Source: an uncultured Prevotellaceae bacterium | GTDB taxonomy: Bacteria; Bacteroidota; Bacteroidia; Bacteroidales; Bacteroidaceae | Reading direction: 5' to 3' | Length of the DNA stretch: 32,943 bases | Assembly (NCBI GenBank): GCA_902799905.1 | Contig: CADCCB010000046.1 | Coordinates: 1 to 32,943 of the forward strand | In this document: in pieces, positions 22,779-29,354 of the stretch | Layout of the letters: the number at the start of each line of letters is the position of its first letter | How positions within the stretch are numbered: position 1 is the stretch's first letter | Position numbers and translations under genes: made by a program | Notes under the pieces: generated by a model | Database searches by the model: none | Told to the model about the DNA's origin: nothing | What the model saw: only the letters and a program-made list of their open reading frames with translations

Positions 22779-23903
22779 CTATGTGGAAATTTGGCTACGT
22801 ATCCATTCCGTTGTGTTCATTCCCATTATTTTTTTGAAGGCAACATTGAATGTATTGTAACTACGGAAACCACTCTTTAAAGCCAGTTGCTGAACCATTA
22901 TTGGCTGATGGTTAGCGACTGCCTCATGGTAGAGGTTAATGAAGTGCTGGATGCGCAAACCGTTGATGTAGGCATTGTAGGTCATGCCCTGATTGGAGAA
23001 ATACTGGCTCAAATAGAGACGGTTGGTGCCGATAATCTTTGCTAGTTGGGGGAGGGAAATGTCGTATTGCAGATAGAGTTGCTGTTCCTCGCAATGCTGC
23101 TTCAACAAAGGTCCGATGTTGTTGCGCATGGTGAGTGGCAGACCCTCCCCCAGCCCCTCCCTCCCCTCCATCTCAGGCGATTTAGTCCTTAAGCGGACAA
23201 AATCTTCTGGCAGGGGGAGGGTCTGCAGCGTTTCCACTCGCCACAGGAGATAACAGATAAGTACGATGTTGATGACCTCCATAGCATATTCGTATATCGT
23301 TTCCCCTACATCGAGCAAATAGATTGCGTATACCAGCAAAATGATGGCCAGCACCACAAAACCTTGCCATACTTCCTTATGTTCCAAGTCGGCATAGTTG
23401 TCGCGCAGCCAGCGGCCGTATTGTCTCGTCGCGCGCACCATATATATGATTAAGCCAAGCAACACCAGCAGGAAGTAGGCATATACCACCAGCATAAAGT
23501 CATCGTTACGGGTAGCAATGCTCCACGCACTTCCTGCAACGAGCGGCACTACCATCACGGCAACAGGCCACAGCGGTCGTCTGCGGTCTTGCAGCATCGT
23601 GAGCAATATGACTATAGCAAGAGGAATAACCGTCATGCTATCGAGCAATCCGGCTATAAGACTGCCCAACATCATATCGTCGCTTGAGGTGAGGAAATAC
23701 GTCGGCAGATACCACAAATGGCACAAAGCAATGGCGGCAAAGAAGGCTGCAGTCCAGCGGCGCAGGCGTGCTGACGACTTAATGTCAGGGGCAATGGCAT
23801 TGGCACGACGGAACAGCAGATAACCGCTTGCGTTCAAAGAAAGCATTGCCACTGCTGCATAGAACATAAAGAAAAATATATCTTCCCTAATCTGGTCGTA
23901 CAT
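22779..23903 (-). CDS. Membrane-bound AraC-family regulator, 374 aa
   Basis: Same plan as the 14539-15669 protein: about seven transmembrane helices (~10-220), a Glu/Gly-rich linker (KSPEMEGREGLGEG, ~240-255), and an AraC HTH domain (DISLPQLAKIIGTNRLYLSQ; KSGFRSYNTFNVAFKKIMG). The start at 23903 is preferred to 23954 because a -7 box lies at 23922-23929, between them. The gene immediately downstream is the DUF3089 lipoprotein gene, whose promoter carries a tandem direct repeat. The signal sensed by the membrane domain is unknown. Confidence 0.85.
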   Translation of the reverse strand: MYDQIREDIFFFMFYAAVAMLSLNASGYLLFRRANAIAPDIKSSARLRRWTAAFFAAIALCHLWYLPTYFLTSSDDMMLGSLIAGLLDSMTVIPLAIVILLTMLQDRRRPLWPVAVMVVPLVAGSAWSIATRNDDFMLVVYAYFLLVLLGLIIYMVRATRQYGRWLRDNYADLEHKEVWQGFVVLAIILLVYAIYLLDVGETIYEYAMEVINIVLICYLLWRVETLQTLPLPEDFVRLRTKSPEMEGREGLGEGLPLTMRNNIGPLLKQHCEEQQLYLQYDISLPQLAKIIGTNRLYLSQYFSNQGMTYNAYINGLRIQHFINLYHEAVANHQPIMVQQLALKSGFRSYNTFNVAFKKIMGMNTTEWIRSQIST

Positions 23904-23921
23904 GTTATAAGCCTTTGCCTG

Positions 23922-23929
23922 CAAAGGTA
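23922..23929 (-). promoter_or_regulatory. -7 promoter box for the second AraC gene
   Basis: TACCTTTG on the minus strand, 18 bp upstream of the ATG at 23903. A second possible box (TAACTTTG, 24020-24027) lies further upstream. Confidence 0.6.
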
Positions 23930-24032
23930 CAATAATTTGGGGAATTACCAGCATTATTGCCTCACTTTTTCTTTTTATTGCTAAATGACGACATCATCAA
24001 GAGGCATTATTTTCATTGGCAAAGTTACGAAC

Positions 24033-24063
24033 AAAAAAGGGCGACGGAAGTAATCCATCGCCC
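24033..24063 (-). terminator. Rho-independent terminator
   Basis: On the minus strand a GGGCGA/TCGCCC stem (24039-24063) is followed by six Ts (24033-24038). It ends the antitoxin/PIN transcription unit. Confidence 0.75.
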
Positions 24064-24147
24064 GGTGGGAGTTTAGTGGGAGTTTGGTGGGAGTTTTGCC
24101 CTTTTTCACCCCCTTGGTGGGAGTTTTTCAGAAAATGGTGGGAGTTT
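24064..24147. repeat. G-rich 11-nt repeat cluster
   Basis: Five copies of (G/A)GTGGGAGTTT: three in tandem at 24064-24096, then 24116-24126 and 24137-24147. The last two extend to GGTGGGAGTTTTTCAG with 21-nt spacing. On the minus strand it is read as KTPT/NSH-type peptide if translated. Not CRISPR: units are too short and spacers absent or irregular. Confidence 0.7.
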
Positions 24148-24150
24148 TTC

Positions 24151-24345
24151 AGTCTTCACAGGCAAGTAGTTTATCCATATTCATGGCAATTTGCATGTAG
24201 TCGTAAAAGCGAGTGCCCTTCACAGGGGCTCTTTAGCCACTGGCAGGTGCCCATGTTCAGGCAGCAGTCTGGCCACACGGTTACAGAAGTTGATCATGTC
24301 GTCCTCTTCTGCCACCTCCCAATGTTCAACATCTGCATTTTTTCC
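24151..24345 (-). pseudogene. Frameshifted C-terminal remnant
   Basis: One minus-strand frame reads ADVEHWEVAEEDDMINFCNR..., RLLPEHGHLPVAKEPL and stops near 24220. The next frame continues smoothly as VKGTRFYDYMQIAMNMDKLL, then ACED and a stop near 24151. The join at AKEP/VKGT suggests one protein tail with a single-base frameshift. Family not recognised. It follows the PIN gene on the same strand and ends before the terminator at 24033-24063. Confidence 0.4.
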
Positions 24346-24346
24346 C

Positions 24347-24760
24347 TCACAGAATTCCTTCGCGTTGCAGAATCTCCAGCATCTCCGCAGGTGTAACAAC
24401 AATGGGTTTCTTGGGAAAATGCTTTATGTTCCCTGTCACAAGATAAGCATCCTCCTTCGACAGGGCCACCTCATAGAATACCACATCCTTGGGGTCTGGA
24501 AAGAATTCATCGCTCAATATACGTTCTCCACGAACCCCATTAGTGACAATCTTGTCTAATGCCCCTTTAATAAGATGCTCAGGAATGCCAAACTTCTCAC
24601 GATGAAGCACATCAGAATATTCATTGAGAATCTCCTCGTTATAAATGGGCGTCAGTTTACTTTGCAGAACTGCCTCCCAAACCTTGGAAGTTGCTGCTTC
24701 AAGATTCTTTGTGATATATGCCGACACTATCACATTTGTGTCTATAACTGCCTTTATCAT
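24347..24760 (-). CDS. PIN-domain toxin, 137 aa
   Basis: Putative ribonuclease toxin of the PIN family (VapC-like). The catalytic acids appear in order: D7 in MIKAVIDTNVIVSAY, Glu in YNEEILNEYSDVL, Asp in FPDPKDVVFYEVAL, and an Asn/Asp-type end in YLVTGNIKHF. Length and motif spacing match the 'PIN family toxin component' group. The start overlaps the stop of the RelB-like antitoxin gene (ATGA, 24757-24760), the standard coupling in type II toxin-antitoxin operons. In contrast to the PIN remnant at 8456-8560 this copy is intact. Confidence 0.88.
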   Translation of the reverse strand: MIKAVIDTNVIVSAYITKNLEAATSKVWEAVLQSKLTPIYNEEILNEYSDVLHREKFGIPEHLIKGALDKIVTNGVRGERILSDEFFPDPKDVVFYEVALSKEDAYLVTGNIKHFPKKPIVVTPAEMLEILQREGIL

Positions 24761-25071
24761 AACGCAGCATTTTTCCGTGCGGCCCTTTCCTCACGTGCCA
24801 ACCGAATTTCCTCGTTGATTTCATCCAGTGTGAGTTCTGGCCTGTCGCTGGCAGCAACCATATTCCTGAAATCACGGAATTCACGCAAAGCCGGATCTTC
24901 CACTTCCGTTGGATTAGCATTTATCATGAAAGGAATGCTACGTGTTCTTACAACAGCATTAGCAAAGATATTGATAGCAGTATTAACGCTCATGCCCATA
25001 CGTGAGCAGAGTGCATCAAAATTCTGTTTCAGTTGTGAGTCCATTCTCACCGTCATAGATACCTGTGCCAT
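24757..25071 (-). CDS. RelB/DinJ-type antitoxin, 104 aa
   Basis: N-terminal ribbon-helix-helix domain (AQVSMTVRMDSQLKQNFDAL, CSRMGMSVNTAINIFANAVV) typical of RelB/DinJ antitoxins, which bind operator DNA. The C-terminal half (ALREFRDFRNMVAASDRPEL, TLDEINEEIRLAREERAARK) is a flexible acidic/basic segment expected to wrap the toxin. It is coupled to the PIN toxin by a 4-nt overlap; a RelB-type antitoxin with a PIN toxin is a hybrid pairing that is known but less common than RelBE. Probably autoregulated through its promoter at 25094-25101. Confidence 0.85.
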   Translation of the reverse strand: MAQVSMTVRMDSQLKQNFDALCSRMGMSVNTAINIFANAVVRTRSIPFMINANPTEVEDPALREFRDFRNMVAASDRPELTLDEINEEIRLAREERAARKNAAL

Positions 25072-25093
25072 AATCTTTAATGTTTTAACGCTG

Positions 25094-25101
25094 CAAATAT
25101 A
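25094..25101 (-). promoter_or_regulatory. -7 promoter box of the toxin-antitoxin operon
   Basis: TATATTTG on the minus strand, 22 bp upstream of the antitoxin ATG at 25071. Confidence 0.6.
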
Positions 25102-25374
25102 AGCATTTTATTTCATTCTGCAATCATTTTGACGTAAATTTTAATCTTATTGCATCATTTTTTTGAGCCTTTTAGTATGTCAAAAGAATAGAAACAGGTC
25201 CCGATATGCACCATGCATCTCATGTGAAAGGGCTTGGGACAATCAATTAGCATTATTCTAAATTCGTCGAACTCACATTATTTTATGAAAAAAGAGAGAC
25301 TCGCCACTTTGCCACATTGCCACATTAAGGAGATTAGACTCAATCGCGCAGGTCTATCCTCCGAAACTGGTGCG

Positions 25375-25507
25375 CTACTTGACCTGCCAGTCGGTGATGT
25401 TGCGCTCCTCGGAGGAGAAGACGATGCCGACCTTTGTGACAGGGCGACCGTCCATGGTGTACTTGTCGGCATAGCCCTTGCGGTCTATTTGGTCGAGGGC
25501 ATGCGCA
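25375..25507 (-). pseudogene. C-terminal remnant of an AAA-ATPase/PD-(D/E)XK protein
   Basis: The minus-strand frame ending TAG at 25375-25377 encodes ALDQIDRKGYADKYTMDGRP and then VTKVGIVFSSEERNITDWQVK, the final segment of the Bacteroidales AAA-ATPase-like/DUF1703 (PDDEXK_9) family ('Q.Y...Y..DGRPV.KVGI.FS...R.I..W'). Everything upstream of ALDQ is lost; a promoter-like TATCTTTG (25509-25516) directly precedes it, which marks a deletion junction. The remaining bases of 25102-25605 show no other gene. Confidence 0.6.
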
Positions 25508-25599
25508 AAGATACAAAATATTTCCGATTTAGCAAGTAATTCATTCAGAAAATATCTTTTTGTAGTCAAAAAACGACGAAGTGTAAAGTTGAACTCAGA

Positions 25600-25633
25600 A
25601 AAAAGCAGATCAGGGAACCTCGTCCCTGATCTG
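25600..25633 (-). terminator. Terminator of the esterase operon
   Basis: Perfect 11-bp stem CAGATCAGGGA/TCCCTGATCTG (25606-25633) with a 6-nt loop. On the minus strand it is followed by CTTTTTTCTG. It lies 45 bp after the last esterase gene. Confidence 0.8.
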
Positions 25634-25677
25634 AACTTTTAAATACTGGGCATGTCAGCACGTCGTGCTTGAACCTA

Positions 25678-27378
25678 TCAAGGCATGTAGTAGTTGGTGA
25701 GGAAAAAGGTGCGCTCCCAATCCACAATCTTGAGGTCGGCCTCCTTGGCAGTATGGATGTCGAACTCATCGAGCACCATCACCTGCCTGTCCTTCAGGTC
25801 GTAGAGCGGCCACTCGTGGGCCTTGCCGTCAGGCGACTCGGCTGCGGTAAGCGAAGGGTTGCCAGTCTTGGCAAACTGCACCCACATCTTACGCATGGTC
25901 TTCGAGAAGGCCTCGTCGTAGGCTCGGCCCGTGAACTCCTGGATCTCCGGATGGGCGAAGATTACAGGCAGTTCTGAGGCGTGTCCGGCCTTGATGAACG
26001 GCTGTGAGGATTCTACCCTGTAGTAGTAGGTGAAAGACTTGCCGCCAGCCTTGGTCTGTTCGTCCGACAGACGGATCTGCGGTGCGATGAACATCATCTG
26101 ACTGTAGAGGTTGACGGTAGCCTCGTAACTTTCGCCCTGGATGCTGTTGAGGTAACTCTGCACCAACGCCTTCTCCTGGTCTGTCAACTGGGCGAGTTTC
26201 TCCTCCGTGCGCCCCTTGGCCCATGCATTCCAAGCCTCTTCGCCGAGGGCAGCCATGAAGGTGTTCATCTCGTCCTTGTCGCAGCCCTGCAGGAACTCGA
26301 TGTCCTTGGCAGCGCCGTTGGCGTAGGCCTCCCAGGGATTCAGCGGCAGGTATTTTCCGTCTCGCTCAGGCATCGTGCGAATGCCGAGTGCACTATACAA
26401 GCCGAGGATGGGTGCCCACACTTTCATGAGGTCGTCGGCGCTGATCTTCAGCAGATCGGCAACGGTCTTACAACCGAGTTTCTCCATCAGGCTGTTGGTA
26501 CAAGCGATGGCCTGCTCAGCACTTCTCGTCTGGGCGGGAGCGCCACTCTGTGCGATGACACGCTTGAAGTACTGCTGCGAGCCCGGGATGAGCGGAAGCA
26601 GGGTGCAACTGCCGGCACCGGCCGACTCGCCCCAGATGGTCACGTTGTCGGGGTCGCCACCGAAGGCAGCGATGTTCTCGTGAACCCACTTCAGGGCCTT
26701 TATCTGATCCAGGAGTCCCAGGTTCTGGGCGTCAGGATAGTCCTTGCCGTCGGGCAGGTGCGACAGGTGGAAGAAGCCGAGGACATTGATTCGGTAATTG
26801 ATGGTCACGACGATGACATCGGGATTCTCGTTCAGGAAATTGGTGAGGTCGTACATCGGGTCGGTCGCACCGCCTACATCGAAAGCGCCACCGTAGATCC
26901 ACACGATAACGGGCTTTTTTTCCATTGACCATTGACCATTGACCATTGACCATTCTTGCGCCCCTTCGGTAGCAAGCGTCCTTCGGCCGAGCGGACCATT
27001 GACCATTGACCATTCTTGCGCCCCTTCGGTAGCAAGCGTCCTTCGGCCGAGCGGACCATTGACCATTGACCCGGCAGCCTTCCAGACGTTCAGGTACAGG
27101 CAGTCCTCGCTGGTGCCATATTCGGCAGCGGGGTCGCCCGGCTCCTGGATGGGGGCTTTGCCATAGTTATAAGCCTCGTACACGCCATCGTCGGGCGTAA
27201 CGTCGACTGGGGCTTTCCAGCGCAGGTTGCCAACGGGCTGCTGACCTACGAAGGGAATGCCTTTGAAGGAAATGACGCCGTCTGCCTTCTTGCCGACGAA
27301 TGTTCCGTTAATACACTTGACGGCCAACGACTTGTCGTAATTACCGTCGACGATCTTCTGATTCATAATTTCACTCAT
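25678..27378 (-). CDS. Type B carboxylesterase with in-frame duplicated insert, 566 aa
   Basis: Cytoplasmic carboxylesterase of the COesterase family (no signal peptide; start 27378, alternative Met at residue 5). Family landmarks: NGTFVGKKADGVISFKGIPF, EDCLYLNVWKA, oxyanion YGGAF, nucleophile GESAGAG (S252), and His in KAGHASELPVIF. Between LNVWKAAG and KKPVIVWIYGG there is an extra segment (residues ~104-152) made of two exact 20-residue copies (PLGRRTLATEGAQEWSMVNG) plus heptamer peptide. The paralogue at 27438-28985 has only CNTTCADT there, so the insert sits in a surface loop and the fold should survive. Last gene of the 32490-25678 operon, before the terminator at 25600-25633. Confidence 0.88.
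   Translation of the reverse strand: MSEIMNQKIVDGNYDKSLAVKCINGTFVGKKADGVISFKGIPFVGQQPVGNLRWKAPVDVTPDDGVYEAYNYGKAPIQEPGDPAAEYGTSEDCLYLNVWKAAGSMVNGPLGRRTLATEGAQEWSMVNGPLGRRTLATEGAQEWSMVNGQWSMEKKPVIVWIYGGAFDVGGATDPMYDLTNFLNENPDVIVVTINYRINVLGFFHLSHLPDGKDYPDAQNLGLLDQIKALKWVHENIAAFGGDPDNVTIWGESAGAGSCTLLPLIPGSQQYFKRVIAQSGAPAQTRSAEQAIACTNSLMEKLGCKTVADLLKISADDLMKVWAPILGLYSALGIRTMPERDGKYLPLNPWEAYANGAAKDIEFLQGCDKDEMNTFMAALGEEAWNAWAKGRTEEKLAQLTDQEKALVQSYLNSIQGESYEATVNLYSQMMFIAPQIRLSDEQTKAGGKSFTYYYRVESSQPFIKAGHASELPVIFAHPEIQEFTGRAYDEAFSKTMRKMWVQFAKTGNPSLTAAESPDGKAHEWPLYDLKDRQVMVLDEFDIHTAKEADLKIVDWERTFFLTNYYMP
26922..27070 (-). repeat. Composite insert with exact 60-bp tandem duplication
   Basis: 26941-27000 and 27001-27060 are identical base for base. 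Each unit is a diverged 42-nt module (26953-26994 and 27013-27054; 34 of 42 positions match 9139-9180) plus heptamers of CAATGGT. Heptamers also flank both ends. Sixty bases equals 20 codons, so the duplication is in frame. Confidence 0.95.
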
Positions 27379-27437
27379 CGCTCTGATATGATTAAATTAG
27401 TAGTAATTTGTTGCGGGCAGACTTTTACTCGCACGCG

Positions 27438-28985
27438 TTAGCAGACCCTCTTGGACGACCCGTTACCAAGGCGCTCTGCCCAGGACATCATCAGGTCCTC
27501 ACGTCTTCCGAAGATATCCTTCTGCATGCCGATGACATCGTCGAAGACCATCGTCTGGCGGTCGTCACCTGAGAACTTCTTCCACTCGTATTTGTCGGTG
27601 GAGGGGTTGCCCGTCCGGGCAAAGTTGGCCCACATCTCCTTGACGACGTGGCGGAACTCGCACTCGTCGATCCCAACCATCTTTCCGCTCCCCATCGGGT
27701 CGGGTATGCTATTGTCAAACAGGAAAGGAAGTTCGGCTGCGTGTACCACACCAAGTTCGGGGGTCAGCGCCGGCTTCTTGACGAAGTACATGTAGGTGTT
27801 GCCGCCAGCGGCAGCGTGCCTGATGGCCATATTGGTGTTGCCAGCGCGGAAGTTGATGTCGTTGCAGTATTGCTCCAGCCGGCTCCCCTCGCTCTCGTCT
27901 GCGAGCGTGGCCATGAACTCGTCGTACATAGCCTTCTCCTGATCGTTGAGCAGCGGGCGATCCCGCTTCGCAATCCACCTCAGCGTATTCAGGAAGCCTT
28001 CTTCACCGCCCTCGAACGGCACGAAGTACCTGATTTCGTCCTGGTTGGACCCAATCACCAAATCAATCTTGGCCCGCTTCTCGTCTCCCCACATCCCGTA
28101 CATGACTGTACGGTCCTCGGGCAGCGTGACACCGTCCAGGAGGGGGAAGTTGGCACCTCCGAGAAGGCAGTTCTTGTCAATGGCGTATGCCGTCTGATAG
28201 GCTTCCACAAGTTGCTCGGTGGTGAGTGCCATCAGTTCATCCATGGTCTGGCAGCCCGCTGCGGTCAGGAAGTTCTGCGTGACGTGGATGCCATGCTCCA
28301 TCGTTTCGCAGTAGGCAATGTTGGCGCTCTGTGCGATGCATCTCTTGAAGAGCCCCTCGCTTCCGTCGATGAGTGGGAGGAACGTGACGCTTGCCGAGCC
28401 TGCCGACTCACCGAAAATGGTCACGTTGTCAGGATTGCCGCCGAACCCGGCGATGTTTTTCTGTACCCACCTGAGGGCCTCAAGTTGGTCAAGCAGGCCC
28501 AGGTTGCCTGCCTCCTTGAAGTTCTCTCCGCCTGGAACCCGTTCGAAGTTCATGAATCCCATGAAGCCCAGCCGATAGTCGATGGACACGAACAGGATGT
28601 CGGGGTACTGTTTGGAGAAGTTGGTAAGGTCGTAGAGGGGCTGCGCTTGCGATTCGGCGCAGAATCCTCCGCCGTGAATCCACACCATCACCGGCTTCTT
28701 GGTGTCGGCACAGGTGGTATTGCAATAGATGTTCAGCACCAGGCAGTCCTCGCCGAACTCTGCCGTTCCATTAGAGTCGTTAATGGGTCCGATGGGTATG
28801 TGGCCGGGCTTTGTGGCGTCGTACACGCCGTCATCATCCGCAGCAGGAAGTGGCTTCTGCCAACGAAGTTTCCCCAACGGCTGAGTTGCATAGGGGATGC
28901 CTTTCCATATAATCAGTTCGTCGGTCTCCTTGCCGACGAAGGTACCATTGTTGCATTTGACGATCTTCTGATTGTTCTGTTCCAT
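27438..28985 (-). CDS. Type B carboxylesterase, 515 aa
   Basis: Carboxylesterase paralogue without signal peptide; start taken at MEQNNQ (28985), the Met at 29000 being the alternative. Landmarks: NGTFVGKETDELIIWKGIPY, EDCLVLNIYC, HGGGF oxyanion loop, GESAGSAS (S194), and VVHAAELPFLF with the catalytic His. Probably hydrolyses esters or carbamates; physiological substrate unknown. It lies between the mini-esterase remnant (15 nt upstream) and the second carboxylesterase (59 nt downstream), on the operon transcribed from 32516. This copy lacks repeat inserts and can serve as the reference for them. Confidence 0.88.
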   Translation of the reverse strand: MEQNNQKIVKCNNGTFVGKETDELIIWKGIPYATQPLGKLRWQKPLPAADDDGVYDATKPGHIPIGPINDSNGTAEFGEDCLVLNIYCNTTCADTKKPVMVWIHGGGFCAESQAQPLYDLTNFSKQYPDILFVSIDYRLGFMGFMNFERVPGGENFKEAGNLGLLDQLEALRWVQKNIAGFGGNPDNVTIFGESAGSASVTFLPLIDGSEGLFKRCIAQSANIAYCETMEHGIHVTQNFLTAAGCQTMDELMALTTEQLVEAYQTAYAIDKNCLLGGANFPLLDGVTLPEDRTVMYGMWGDEKRAKIDLVIGSNQDEIRYFVPFEGGEEGFLNTLRWIAKRDRPLLNDQEKAMYDEFMATLADESEGSRLEQYCNDINFRAGNTNMAIRHAAAGGNTYMYFVKKPALTPELGVVHAAELPFLFDNSIPDPMGSGKMVGIDECEFRHVVKEMWANFARTGNPSTDKYEWKKFSGDDRQTMVFDDVIGMQKDIFGRREDLMMSWAERLGNGSSKRVC

Positions 28986-29000
28986 ATTCTCTTTTATCAT

Positions 29001-29333
29001 TTATAGTGTATAATACTTGGTGAGGAAATAGGTGCGCTCCCAATCCACAATCTTCACGTCGGCTTCCTTGGCGGGATGGATGTCGAACTCGTCGAGCACC
29101 ATCACCTGCTTGTCCTTCAGGTCGTAGAGCGGCCACTCCTTGGCCTTGCCGTCAGGCGACTGGCCGACATAGGGAATGCCCCTGAAGACCGTGATGTTCT
29201 CCGTCTTCCGTCCGACGAAGGTTCCGTTGATACACCTGACGGCCAGCGACGGGTCATAGTTGCCATCGGTAATCGGCTTGTTCTCGCCGCCGTACATCTC
29301 TTTCAGTTTATCTCTAATCTCTTGTAGTTCCAT
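29001..29333 (-). CDS. Internally deleted mini-carboxylesterase, 110 aa
   Basis: The first ~58 residues (ITDGNYDPSLAVRCINGTFV..., FRGIPYVGQ) match the N-terminus of the 25678-27378 esterase, and the last ~52 (SPDGKAKEWPLYDLKDKQVM..., FLTKYYTL) match its C-terminus. They are joined in frame at GQ/SPDGK, removing roughly 440 residues including the Ser, His and acidic catalytic positions. It cannot be an active esterase. It keeps a Met start and a stop and sits in the operon between the amidohydrolase and a full esterase, so it is probably still translated. Most likely a deletion derivative of a third esterase paralogue; the divergence from the full copy suggests it is not very recent. Confidence 0.8.
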   Translation of the reverse strand: MELQEIRDKLKEMYGGENKPITDGNYDPSLAVRCINGTFVGRKTENITVFRGIPYVGQSPDGKAKEWPLYDLKDKQVMVLDEFDIHPAKEADVKIVDWERTYFLTKYYTL

Positions 29334-29354
29334 AGTTTTATGATTTTTAGTCGT

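Noticed and set aside
21590-23950. Plus-strand frames opposite the DUF3089 and AraC genes
   Set aside because: Shadow frames; the minus-strand genes have signals, catalytic or HTH motifs and promoters.
24064-24147. G-rich repeats considered as CRISPR or an origin
   Set aside because: Repeats are 11 nt, only five copies, no unique spacers, no DnaA-box pattern.
26922-27070. Repeat cluster considered as a CRISPR array
   Set aside because: Units are 7 and 60 nt in tandem with no spacers, and they are translated within an intact gene.
27648-29006. 452-codon open frame on the plus strand across the carboxylesterase gene
   Set aside because: Antisense shadow of an intact esterase with full catalytic motifs; its translation has no family features.
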